Positions 19,801-30,076 of a stretch of DNA of 38,962 bases are shown here, in pieces. Under the pieces are notes generated by a model. It saw nothing but the letters and a program-made list of their open reading frames with translations, was not told where the DNA came from and did not search any database. The stretch comes from Welwitschia mirabilis. Lineage: Eukaryota > Gnetophyta > Gnetopsida > Welwitschiales. The position numbers and the translations under genes were made by a program. The DNA lies in the NCBI GenBank assembly GCA_051453625.1, contig JBOZIK010000001.1, positions 211,093,585 to 211,132,546 on the forward strand, given 5' to 3'. Every line of letters starts with the position of its first letter. Position 1 is the first letter of the stretch.

Positions 19801-20699
19801 AGAATAAGAAATTAAAAACTCTATAAGCTATCTCTCAAAAATCATTCTTGTGAAGAGCATTAATTTCCTTGTACATAGCTTGAAACTAGTAATATTACTT
19901 TATTGTAAATCATCAAGTACATGGATTACTGATATTGAATTCTAGAATATGATGAAAATTAATATAAGAAGCAATAGCCATAAGTTTATAATCATAATCT
20001 TAAAGACATAAAGGAGCATGCTGTTGTCTAGATGAATACTAGAGTTGAATGAATGAGTTTGCAAAAGATGTAAGTATGAAAAAATCTGTATGTACATCAC
20101 CAATTGGAGATGATTGCTTAGAATTATTTGAATCTTCCTAAAAACTTGAATAAGATATACAAAAGGACTCCAATACATGTTAAAGAGATATAGGATCTAA
20201 AATTTAAATAGTTATAGAATCTACATGTTGAAAAGATGTAAAAGTAGGTTGATATGGTAAATTTGGTTGAGACATTATGAGAATTTAATTAAATATTCAT
20301 TAATTACATAAGAAGATTACAATATTAAGTCAAATCTAATACATTCATCTAAATTAGAATAGGTAATAAGTTACCTTGCATACTCGTAATATTATAAAAA
20401 GTGGAATTAGTTAAAAAAAAGCAATATTTATCACTTACAAGATGCTTGGAGTTGTAAACTTACTAAGTAAGAGGATTTAAACATATGTAGCCCTTATGCA
20501 ATGAAGCTTATCTAATAGAATTAGATGGATAAGATTGTAAAGGCAACTTATGATAGCATAAATAATAAAGATATGGATAAGATCTACATATAAAAATCTT
20601 AAGATATGTATAATTTGATGTTTATTTATAAAGCTTACAAAAAAAAAATTTCATCTACAAGACTTTAGTGGGAAGATGATTGATTAAGGAGAATGCTAC

Positions 20700-21090
20700 C
20701 GAAAAGGCATCAATTCAATATTTCAAAGGCATATTAACATGGCTTAGCATTGTAATATTAGTTTTCACAATATGATTATGCTTTCTTTTTGCCACATCAT
20801 TTTGTTTTGGATTTTAGAAAAAAAGCTCTGTTTGACAATGTCATAGTTCTCCAAGTGTGTAAGGAACTATTTCTTCTTAAATCCTTCTCATTCATCACAT
20901 TGAAAGGCTATAATTTTCTTATTATACTAATTTTGTACCATAGTCTAAGACTTGAGAAAATAATTAAATAAATCAAATTTATTTGTCAAGGGATAAAACC
21001 AAGTGAGTCTTGAATAATCATAAATAACGATCATATAGCATTTAAAATATTTACATGAATTTACTAGTAAAGGATCCCTTAAATCATAAT
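20700..21090 (-). pseudogene. Copia integrase core relic, unit 3
   Basis: The plus-strand text from 20761 (atatgattatgctttctttttgccacatcattttgtttt) is the reverse of the integrase stretch EQNGVA.RK.KH. Further on, caagtgagtcttgaataatcata (20999-21021) corresponds to the YDYSRFTW-like segment. A 60-codon plus-strand ORF at 20789-20971 is an antisense shadow of this relic. Confidence 0.7.
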
Positions 21091-21529
21091 GGATTTCTTA
21101 TGAGGGATATTTTGCTCTTTTAGTATTTAAGATAAAATAGATTTTATAGTTTTTTCCCCTAATTTCCAATTACTACATAAGGTAGTTTACTTCAAAAAAG
21201 TCAAAATTGTAATAATTTTTTAAAAGCCAAATCATGCAAAATAATATAATTTGGATGATCCAATTTTTGGTGCTAAATCTTCTATGATGGCTTTTATTCT
21301 TGATTGTTGCTGTTGCTTACTTCACTACATTTTTAAAAAATTAAATATTTCCTTGCATATTTCTTTTGACTAGTGCCTTTTGAGTTTTTAAATCCTTGAT
21401 AAAAAAAAGATTAATCAAATTCAAAATTGTAAGGATTTTCCTTAGTAAATTTAATAATAGAAAGTAAACTTTTCTTTAAATCTAAAAATACTAAAAGATT
21501 TTTCAATTGAACTAAACAAACTTTTGTAG

Positions 21530-21800
21530 TACTAATGTGTGTCATATTAGAGATGTATTATTACTAACACGACTAATATTATTTTGCATATAAGACTTAG
21601 TAGATTTGAGAATACCTAGATGAGATATCGTATAGAATGTTGGGCCTTTATTAAGACAAAATAGTGAATTTAATTTATTTATAAGATAAATAGTTAAAAT
21701 CTGATCATGAATATTGGCACTTTGATATGAGTGATCAATTCTATACTAACATTGTAAGGCTATATGTCCAAATCAATTACATATTTATCAAGAATAATCT
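21530..21800 (-). pseudogene. Copia zinc knuckle and protease relic, unit 3
   Basis: This aligns with 6930-7170. The knuckle text (aacattgtaaggctatatgtccaaatcaattacat) is at 21748-21782. The CxxC codons are partly lost, and the protease active site at about 21645 is not readable as D[ST]G. Confidence 0.55.
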
Positions 21801-22139
21801 AATTGTAAGACTTAAAAATATTATGAGATTTATTGTTATTGTAATGATATAGTTATAAATATTTGATTACCTTATTTAAAACCTTATTGCTAAAACCTAA
21901 TAACTCTTCTATTAAAGTTTCTCAGAAGCACAAATACACAATCACCAAAACCACCCAAAGAAAAAATCACCATTTCATCTTCCTCTTTACATGATAAAGA
22001 CATAATTAAAGTTAATAATTTTCCTCCAATCTTCACCATGTTAAACTTTCATCTCTTACTTAAAACTCTATAAACTTAAAAAAAAAAAATCATTGAAAGA
22101 GGGGAAAGACTACTTAAAGGAAAGAACTAAAGCTAAAGG

Positions 22140-22600
22140 CTTAAACTTTGAATCAAGACCCCTTAATAACTAAAAAACTTTATCTATATCTGTTTTCAAT
22201 TATTTGGTTGTAGCCTAACCATCACAAAGTGATCTAGATTTATTAACATAATCTTTGTAAAAAATCATCACTCTTTCTTGACATTACTAGTTGATTTTGG
22301 AGCCACAATTCAATTTCTTTTCTTAAAATAATAAAAGAATCTTCTACGATCTTCAAAATTTATCAGTGTTATGGTAATCAACAGTAAGAATAAGAACATT
22401 TTCTGATATTAATTCAAAAATCCAATGAGTAAGAAGATCATTACTACTTAATCAAATCTTATAGTCTAAATTCAATTGTCCTTTATCATTATTGTCTTGA
22501 ATAAATTTTTGTGATTTATTTTCTTTAATGTGATGGAATAATTTACTACTTCAAATAAGTGGGATTACTTATGATTTTCACAATAGCAATTTTGAAGTAT
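22140..22600 (-). pseudogene. gag: Copia gag relic, unit 3
   Basis: This aligns with unit 1 gag (13320-13740), including the segment gacattactagttgattttggagccacaatt at about 22280-22310 that matches the QLQNQLAM block. No open frame. Confidence 0.6.
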
Positions 22601-22712
22601 TTAATTTAACTTAAATAAAACTGATCATCTTGTAAAACTTCTGAATAGTGAAAGAAGTAATATTCTTGCTTATCATGTTAATTGCTAGTGAAATATGTGA
22701 CATGCTATATTA

Positions 22713-23050
22713 TTTAATATAAAAAAAAAGAGTGATACATAAATACAAATAAATAATACTTCACATAAGTTTTGTACATTATATGATATATATAGCTTTG
22801 TTTCCATTAAAAATGTAGCTATAGCTAGACAAGTTAGAGACACAACTATTAATAGATACATGAAGAAAGCAATAAATAGATGAGAAAGAGATACTAGCTT
22901 ATCTCTTTACACATTGTAAGACCCACTTATACAAATTTGTAATTTTATCATTAGAAGGTAATTTTATTTCTAAGATTGAATTATTACATAATAAAGATTT
23001 CCCCTTCTTTTTAGGGCTTTTCATGTTATCCTAGTTTCTTTCTTTATTAC
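22713..23050 (-). mobile_element. LTR-D, shared by copia units 3 and 4
   Basis: By alignment with the other LTRs it begins near 22713, where TG has decayed to TT/TA, and ends near 23050. It carries an A-run followed by agagtg where other LTRs have GA tracts, and TATATATA at 22787-22794 at the TATA-box position. The PBS of unit 3 (about 22700-22711) is decayed. Confidence 0.75.
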
Positions 23051-23189
23051 TCCCTATTAAGATAGAGGGGTAGGTAGGGCTAGACTTCTAGATTGAATCA
23101 TAAAATATAAAATTATGCATGGAGAGGCTTAGTAAAAATGTTAGTAAGATGAAGATAAGATCTAGTAAACTGAGTCATAATTTGATCAA

Positions 23190-23540
23190 AACTAACCTTC
23201 TCACAAACAAATTGATACTCCAACTCAACATGCTTTGTTCTACTATGAAAAAATAGGATTGATTAACATATGTAAGGTAGTTAAATTATTAAAAAAGATG
23301 GTTTAAATATTCTAATAAGATGTCAATATGTTAAAATAAAAATGTAAGCTAAGTAATTTTAGTAGTAGTAGAAGATGTGACTTGATATTTAGCTTCCACA
23401 TTAGCAACTATAGTCAATTTTTTGAATTCTCAGCAAATAGAATGAGGACTAAGAAAATTAAAAAATCAATAGTTTATTGATAAGTAATATGGAATATATC
23501 CAATTAGTACTAGAATAGGCTACTAGAAAAATATAACTTT
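23190..23540 (-). pseudogene. Copia RNase H relic, unit 4
   Basis: The plus-strand text caactcaacatgctttgttctactatgaaaaaataggattgatt (23221-23264) is the reverse of the conserved NPVFH.RTKHVE.D end, and aattttagtagtagtagaaga corresponds to the SAEAEY..M.ST region. No open frame. Confidence 0.7.
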
Positions 23541-23959
23541 GAGCTAGAGATCAAATGCCATTATTTAAAGTGCCATAACTATATCACAGAATTATTTAGA
23601 AAGCATGTTGATGAGTAATAGGAGGTTGATCCATAAAGTGACATACATGATTAACTGAGTGAAAATTTTCTAGTTGTATAAATGGAAGTTATATACATTC
23701 ACAAAAAAAAACTCTTGTAATATATAAAATCTATTATTTTAACACCATAATAAGTATATGAACTCTTACTTTCTAAAGGAGTTGAAACTAAGGAAGCCTC
23801 AAGCATTGTTACTTGTGCAAGAAAATTTGTCATATATTTAGTTTAAGAGAGAAACATTTCTCTAGTAAAGTTGGTGATCTTAATACCTAAAAAATCACTA
23901 ACAGAACCAAGATCTTTAAGGGAAAATTCATGATTAAATATGTGATAATAATGAAATAT

Positions 23960-24690
23960 ATGCAAGATGGGTACTAGTGATTAGAATATCATCGATATAT
24001 AATAATAGAATAATAACATCATCATTAAAATATTCCATAAAAAGACAAGAATATGCATGACTATAGTGGAAATCAAGATGAAGAAGAAAAGAGGAGTAAG
24101 AATCAAGCCATGCATCAGGAGCTTGTTTGAGCTCATAAATGGACTTCTTAAGTTGANNNNNNNNNNNNNNNNNNNNNNNNNNNNNNNNNNNNNNNNNNNN
24201 NNNNNNNNNNNNNNNNNNNNNNNNNNNNNNNNNNNNNNNNNNNNNNNNNNNNNNNNAAATGAACTTCTTAAGTTAAAAAGTAGGATTTAACTTTAGAGTA
24301 TCTTAAAAGTCTTGAGGCTTATCCATAAATGCTTTCTATTTGAGATATCCATGAAGAAAAGCATTTTAACATTCAATTAATGAACTAATCAAGAAAAAGT
24401 AGTAGAAAGAGATAATACTAGGTGAATTATAGGTGTCTTAATTACTAGACAAAAAATTGATGAGAGTAAATACCTAGTATTCAAGAAAAGAATTTAGATA
24501 TAAGCCAAGCCTTGAAATTGTTCATTAAACTATCTCATTTAATATTTATGTGAAACATCCATTTTGAATCAATAAGAGACATATGAGAAACTGTAGAAAT
24601 TAGCTTAGAAATATCATTCTTATGAAGAGCATCAATTTCTTCTTGCAGAGCTTTAAGCTAATGATATTGGTTTTATGTGAATTTCTAAGT
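23960..24690 (-). pseudogene. Copia reverse transcriptase relic, unit 4
   Basis: The active-site codons at 23999-23988 (minus) read Y-I-D-D, intact. The N-terminal block at 24330-24560 aligns with 10886-11130 of unit 1. A 100-N gap (24157-24256) with duplicated flanks lies inside. An ORF called across this gap at 24057-24290 (plus) is not real. Confidence 0.75.
24137..24276 (+). repeat. 20-bp duplicate on both sides of a 100-N gap
   Basis: Bases 24137-24156 and 24257-24276 differ at two positions and flank exactly 100 Ns. Compared with units 1-3 there is only one copy of this segment here, so the gap is probably an unmerged overlap. Confidence 0.8.
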
Positions 24691-25489
24691 ACATTACTCA
24701 CTATTATCCAATCCTAGAGGATGATGCAAATAGGTAGAAGGAGTAGTAATCATAATTGTATAATCATAATTCTAAAGATACAAAGGAAGATTATGTTATT
24801 TAGATGAGTACTACAGTTGAATTAATGAGTTTTAAGAATACGTAGGTATCAAAACACATGTATTCATCAGCAATTATAGATAAGTGCGTAGAATCAATTT
24901 AATCATACTAAAAAAGTGAATAAGCTATAAAGGAGACTCCATTATAGGTGTAATAGATATAAGATTAGTAGGTTGAATAGAAATAGGATTTGCATGTTGA
25001 GCAAGTAAATATCTAGGTTGACATGTTAAGTTTTATTACGACATTATGAGGATTCAACTAAATCTTCATTAAGAACATAAGCATATTACAAGCTTGAGCT
25101 AGGCCTATTACATGCATTTGAATTAGAATAGTTAGTAATGTTACCTTGTGTATCTATAGCATCCCAAGGAGTGAAATTAGTAAAAGGAAAGTAATATTCA
25201 TCAAATATAACATGCTTGAAGATGAAAACTCATTAAGTAAGAGGATTTAAACATCTATAACCCTTGTGAAATGGATAAAATCTAATGAAAATGTATGGAT
25301 AAGATCATGGAGTCAACTTGTGAGTAACATAGTCATGAAGATATGGATACCATCTAAATCTAAAAAACTTAAGAAATGTATAATTTTACATTTATTCATA
25401 AATCTTAGCAAAAAGCGTTTCATGTCTAAAATTTAGGAGGAAGATGGTTGATTAAGTAAACTACTATAGAAAATGAATCAACTCAATAT

Positions 25490-25990
25490 TTCAAAGGCTT
25501 ATTAGAATTATTAGCATTGTAATTCCANNNNNNNNNNNNNNNNNNNNNNNNNNNNNNNNNNNNNNNNNNNNNNNNNNNNNNNNNNNNNNNNNNNNNNNNN
25601 NNNNNNNNNNNNNNNNNNNNNNNNNNNATTTTCATAATCTTCTTATGATTCCTCTCTATGACATCATTTTGTTTAAGAATTCTAGGACAAGAGTATTATT
25701 TATTAATGCCATAGTTGTCCAAGTGAGTAAGGAACTATTTCTTATTAAAATCTTCTCCTTCATCACCTTAAAAGATCTTCATTTGCTTATCAAATTAATT
25801 TGTGTCATATTCTAAAACTTGAGAAAATAATTAAAGAAATAATATTTCTTTGTAAAAGGATAAAACCAAGTAAATCTTGAATAGTTATTAACAAAGATCA
25901 CCTAATATTTAAAAGAATGACATGAATTAACTAGTGAAAGTTCTAATAAATCACAATGAATTTTCTATAAGGGAGGTTCTACCCTTTTAT
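25490..25990 (-). pseudogene. Copia integrase core relic, unit 4
   Basis: This aligns with the integrase of unit 1. The plus-strand text tcttctccttcatcaccttaaaagatcttcattt at about 25751-25784 is the reverse of the K.K.F..DEGEEF block. The 100-N gap 25528-25627 falls inside it, but by comparison with unit 3 (20740-20770) the flanks are nearly continuous. Confidence 0.7.
25528..25627. other. 100-N gap, probably near zero length
   Basis: The left flank ends agcattgtaattcca and the right flank begins attttcataatcttcttatg. In unit 3 the same place reads agcattgtaatattagttttcacaatatgattatg without interruption. The Ns therefore replace only a few bases, if any. Confidence 0.7.
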
Positions 25991-26339
25991 TATTCAAGCT
26001 AAAGGAGAGTTTACAATTTTTTTTTTGAAGTTTATTATTTTAATTAACAAGAATTCTAATAATATTTATGAAATTTAAATCATGCAAAATACTAGAATTT
26101 GAATTCTGCAGTCGTTAATGTTAAATATCTATAATGTTTTTCACTATTGACTACTATTAGTGCTTGTTTCATTGCATCTTCTAAAGCAAAAAATTTCCTT
26201 TTTTATTTCTTTTGATTAATACCTTTTGAGTTTTTTAGGTCCTTAATAATAAAAATAGAGGAATCAAATTCAAACCTAAATTTACTAATAGAAAGTAAAT
26301 TTTTCTTTAAATTTGGGATCACTAAGACATTTTTTTTAA

Positions 26340-26560
26340 ATAGAGATGTATATTTATCAACATAAACAACATTATCTTCTATATAAGATCTAATAGATAA
26401 GAGAATATCATAATAGAAAAGCCAATCTAATTTATTTGTAAGATGGATAGTTGCAAGCTAATCAAGAATATTGTCGCTTTGATATGAATGATTAAATATC
26501 ATGCTAACATTAAAAGGCTATATGCCTAACTTAATTACATATTTGATAAAGTGAATCTAG
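26340..26560 (-). pseudogene. Copia zinc knuckle and protease relic, unit 4
   Basis: This aligns with 6930-7170 of unit 0. The text acattaaaaggctatatgcctaacttaattacat (26508-26541) is the knuckle. The protease part is shortened compared with the other units. Confidence 0.55.
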
Positions 26561-26620
26561 TTTTAACCCTTACAAATGCTCTAGGATTTGGTGTTATGAC
26601 AATGATCTAATTGCAGATCC

Positions 26621-26741
26621 TTGAATACCTTGCCCAAAACCTTATTACTAAAAACTGATGCATCTTTTATTTTTCCTTGAATACCTTAAATACCTTGCCT
26701 AAAACCTTGCTGATAAAAAGTGAGATATCTTCTATTTATCC
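26621..26741 (+). repeat. 65-bp tandem duplication in unit 4
   Basis: ttgaataccttgcccaaaac at 26621 recurs as ttaaataccttgcctaaaac at 26686. Both continue with similar cttatt/cttgct...aaaa(c/g)tga text. Units 0-3 have one copy, so the duplication is private to unit 4. Confidence 0.8.
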
Positions 26742-26999
26742 TAGCATTATAGTTATTTATAAGTACAAACCCATAACCATTAGAATTAAATGTGGTATTA
26801 TATCTATAACCTACTCTTGAATGACCATCTCATCTTCCTCTATAGTTTATAAAGGCATGATTAAATGTAAAAAACATTTCATTACCTTATCATTTTGGAC
26901 TTTTATTTTCTACTCAAAACTATTTAAACTTAAAAAAAATTAGTGAAAGAGTGGTAAGGCTACTTAAAGAAAAAATATGAAGTTAAAGACATAAACTTT

Positions 27000-27450
27000 A
27001 AATCATAACCCTATGATAATTAAAAAAATTAAATGCTATGTTTTATGAGTTCTCTGATTGTAGTCAAATTCTCACATAGTGATACAAACTTCTTAACCTA
27101 ATCTTTTAAATAATTACCTTCATTTCTAGCATTACTAAATAATTTTGGAACTATAATTTCCTTTCTTATGTTGTAATAAGAAGAGCTTCTTTTAAGGGAT
27201 TTCAAATCTTCCATGTGTTTTGAAAACTAATAACAACCACAAGATTGTCTTCTAACATTAACATGAAAAGCTAGCTAGTAAGAAGAACATCATTAGTAAG
27301 TTAAATCTCATATTTTTAATTTGATTGCTATTTTTAATTATTATCTTGAATAAAATCCTCTAGCTCTTCTTTAATATGATGGAGTAGTAAAAACTTCAAA
27401 TGAGTGGAAGTACTTGTGATTTCCATAATAGAAATTTGAAATTATTTAAT
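27000..27450 (-). pseudogene. gag: Copia gag relic, unit 4
   Basis: This aligns with unit 1 gag. The text agcattactaaataattttggaactataattt at 27128-27159 matches the reverse of the QLQNQLAM block, and agctagctagtaagaagaacatcatta the following conserved segment. Frameshifted and full of stops. Confidence 0.6.
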
Positions 27451-27554
27451 TTCACAGAAATAAGACTAGTCATTTGGTAAAACTTCTAAATAGAGTGAAT
27501 AATGTATTATTGCTTTCCATGCTAATTGCTAGCTATAGATGTAGAGTAAAACTT

Positions 27555-27566
27555 GTTCAAATATCA
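27555..27566 (-). promoter_or_regulatory. Decayed primer-binding site of unit 4
   Basis: The minus strand reads TGATATTTGAAC, 8 of 12 matches to TGGTATCAGAGC, one base from the CA end of LTR-E. It agrees in place with the better PBS at 13844-13855. Confidence 0.7.
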
Positions 27567-27567
27567 T

Positions 27568-27913
27568 TGGGAAAAAGGGGAAGGGAGAGAGAATAGCACA
27601 AATATGAAGGAATACTACTTCATGTAATTTTTGTACATTATATGGTATTTATAGCTTTGTTTATAAGGGGATCTACCTATTCACAACTAGAGAGATAGAG
27701 ATATAACTTTTAACAGATACATAAAGAAGGTAATACAATAAATGAGATAGAGATTCTAGCTTATCCATTTAGATATGATAAGACATGCCTATAGAACTTA
27801 CTAATTTTATTATTAGTAGATGATTTTGTTTCTAAGATTGAATCTATACATAATAAGGATTTCTCATTTTTTTAGCACTTTTCATCTTATCTTAATTTCT
27901 TTCTTGTTAGTCA
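27568..27913 (-). mobile_element. LTR-E, terminal 5' LTR of the copia array
   Basis: This is the best-preserved LTR, about 346 bp, with TG at 27568-27569 and CA at 27912-27913 on the plus strand, giving TGACTAAC...TTTTTCCCA on the minus strand. Homology to LTR-A to LTR-D stops just after it, so this is the outer edge of the array. It begins with GGGAAAAAGGGGAAGGGAG, a purine-rich seed matching the place of the GA microsatellites in LTR-A and LTR-B. Confidence 0.85.
27646..27653 (-). promoter_or_regulatory. TATA box of LTR-E
   Basis: The minus strand reads TATAAATA within GCTATAAATACCATATAATG. It would drive transcription leftward into unit 4, placing the transcript start near 27615-27620. 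That makes R plus U5 only about 50 bases. Confidence 0.65.
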
Positions 27914-29900
27914 TATCTTACCTTTTAGTCTTCTTTGATTTTGTAAGATCTCAAAATGGTTCTTATCATTTTTTTTGATTGCCCCATAAGTTAATTATTC
28001 AACATTTTTATTCCTTTTAAAAAAACATTTTATTAGTTCAATATCCTTGAGATGAGGTTTGTTAAATGAAGATTCTCTATTTAATTCTTCTCTTACATAT
28101 TCTCTTACACAATTTGAAATTTAATTTGATATGAATGTTTTTCTCTCTTAAGTAAAGTACTAATGAATGATCAAAGTGATGATTTTTGGATATTCTTTTC
28201 ATTAACATTCCTACCAAATTCTATAGTATATAGTGTAATATATCACTTGAGAAGAGAGATAAAGAGATAATTTTATATTCTTTTTTTATTGCTATCATAT
28301 CCGTGATGGTTTAGTTATGTATTTTATTACATTGTATTACATTCATAAGAAATAGAGGAAAAGGATAAACATGGATCATTTGGATTAGTACTTTAATACT
28401 ATGAATTACCCACTTAAATCATATTATTGGTTTCTTATAGAACTTATCTAAGCCATTATATCCTTTTCAAAAATCATCAAGTCATACATGTCAAAATGTT
28501 TCTTATGAAAGATTAAATTTATCATTATTTTTAATCATCAAATAGTTATAGGTTATCTTTTTATATGAAACTAATACAACACTTATTTTATAATTTATAA
28601 AGCTCTAACATGTAAGCACATTAACTTGTCTTTTAGATTATTTATAAGACATGACATACTTTTCTTTATAATGTTCATTTTTCCATTTGTAATTATGAGA
28701 TAGATTCTTTTTTCAATTGGAATTATTAAGGATATCATATTTTGCTTCCAACCTAGAATATTTAAGACATCTTTTTAATAGAACTTCTTTTCTTTATCTA
28801 AAGATATCATTAGCATAATTATAAGTTTCATTATTGATCAAGTTCTTATAATCACATTTAAATCTACAGTGTAAACCATGGTTTAATCTATAGAACATAT
28901 CCTTCTTGAAGTTATATCTTGTGTGGCTTTAATGATTATTATCTCAAAGTGTGCTACTTAAGAAATTATATAAGTTTTGCTCTATTATTTAACTTAGTCA
29001 TTAATAATATTAGTTACTTATATCCATAAGATATAAGTGTGCTAATTGAATGTTTTATTTTTCTTCCATTAACAACATTCTCATAAGATATTGTCTCTAA
29101 TTTATAATTAAAAGATTTGGATGTTTTCTCCAAGTTGATGTGCTTCACCTTTTTTTCAGCTTGAATTATAAGGATTTCTACACTCTAGTATAAAACAATG
29201 TTCCTTTAGATTTCTTTCACAACCATTATTGTTTTTGTCCTCTCTTTTATTACCTACTCTCCTTCATTTAATGATATTTTTCTTAACTTGGCCTTTTTCT
29301 TCTTTTACGATGATTTGATGTTTATCCTTATTTTCCAATGATACTTTAGTTAAATTTGTTATTTTATTGGCTAGCCTTTATGCCACTCTACTAATAAATA
29401 TTATATTACTTATTTTTCTTTAGATGATGCTACATCTCTTCGTATCTAAAATCTACTAGTTATCATATACTAGAGATGTTGTGATGGCTTACTCATACTT
29501 TAGTATTACCTATGAAATCTTTATGAGAAGTATCAACATAACATATAATTTGGTATAGTTATTGATAAAAAATTACTTTAATTTCTCAAAAATAATTTAT
29601 GAATTTAAATTATTTTATTCATTCCATTCAAAACTTACTCATCTTATTTAAAACATAGATGAAGTTTACCTTTGAATTATTCTAAGTTTTTCTTTGAATA
29701 TCTTAATAATCTCATATGTAGTACCACATTATTAAATAATTTTTTGATGAACCTTAATTATGATTAGAAGGGTAGAAAATACTCTAACTTCATTATGAAC
29801 TATAGTCTATTGATTTCTTACTACATTTAATAATTCTAGTTTCAACATAAGTAGTACCAAATAATTCTATTTTAGGTGTACTTTGTACATATCTTCATTT
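27914..29900. other. Unassigned AT-rich DNA right of the copia array
   Basis: I recognised no protein domain, RNA gene or clear repeat in either strand; all frames are dense with stops. Given the polyprotein-end signal just to its right, it may be the eroded pol of another gypsy element, but no RT or integrase motif could be read. The target-site duplication of the copia array cannot be tested, because the array's left end is truncated. Confidence 0.4.
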
Positions 29901-29914
29901 TTTATTATAAAAAT

Positions 29915-30033
29915 GAGTAAGTTGTACCATTTATCTAAAATTAGATCTCTCTTTAAGATGAATTCAATATTTACTTTAAAATTTATTTATATCGTGTTGA
30001 TTTTAAATCAAAGTTTAAAATCAAGGGAGAAAT
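29915..30033 (+). pseudogene. Possible C-terminus of a Ty3/gypsy polyprotein
   Basis: On the plus strand KLDLSL, then DEFNIYFK, then VDFKSKFKIKGEM can be read in two frames. In many plant gypsy polyproteins the end reads KLDLP....FNVSDL.P....DLR(T/S)NPFQEGE, which has the same order and spacing. The following gggagaaaTGTAACC would then be a purine-rich tract and LTR start. The match is short and degenerate, so this is tentative. Confidence 0.35.
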
Positions 30034-30058
30034 GTAACCTTTAATTTTATTTCATATT

Positions 30059-30076
30059 AAAAGGATAGAGGAAGGA
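30059..30076 (+). repeat. Left target-site duplication of the LINE
   Basis: AAAAGGATAGAGGAAGGA matches AAAAGGACAAAGGAAGAA at 36411-36428 in 15 of 18 positions. The second copy directly follows the LINE's 3' A tail. Confidence 0.6.

Larger units (their letters stand above)
18138..23050 (-). mobile_element. Copia array unit 3
   Basis: This is the third full unit, between LTR-C and LTR-D. Element order: gag about 22600-22140, knuckle/protease about 21800-21530, integrase about 21090-20700, integrase-RT linker (20700-19800), RT 19800-19320, RNase H 18990-18640. The linker contains a 78-codon open stretch at 19942-20178 (minus) rich in hydrophobic residues, with no recognised domain. Unlike unit 2 it keeps the N-terminal RT region. 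No gaps interrupt it, so it is the best unit for measuring divergence. Confidence 0.85.
22713..27913 (-). mobile_element. Copia array unit 4
   Basis: This is the rightmost unit, between LTR-D and the terminal LTR-E. Element order: PBS 27555-27566, gag about 27450-27000, knuckle/protease about 26560-26340, integrase about 25990-25490 (interrupted by a 100-N gap), linker (25490-24690), RT 24690-23960 (also with a 100-N gap), RNase H 23540-23190. It is slightly longer than the others because of Ns and a 65-base tandem duplication at 26621-26741. It has many stops. Confidence 0.85.

Noticed and set aside
19942-20178. 78-codon hydrophobic ORF on the minus strand
   Set aside because: It lies in the copia integrase-RT linker and reflects AT-rich decayed DNA; the equivalent frame is closed in the other units.
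20789-20971. 60-codon plus-strand ORF
   Set aside because: It is the antisense of the unit 3 integrase relic. The ORF at 16244-16462 is the same for unit 2.
6305-27913. Reading the repeated ~4.5 kb unit as a satellite or CRISPR-like array
   Set aside because: Each unit carries copia gag, protease, integrase, RT and RNase H motifs with LTRs, PBS and purine-rich tracts, so it is a retrotransposon array.
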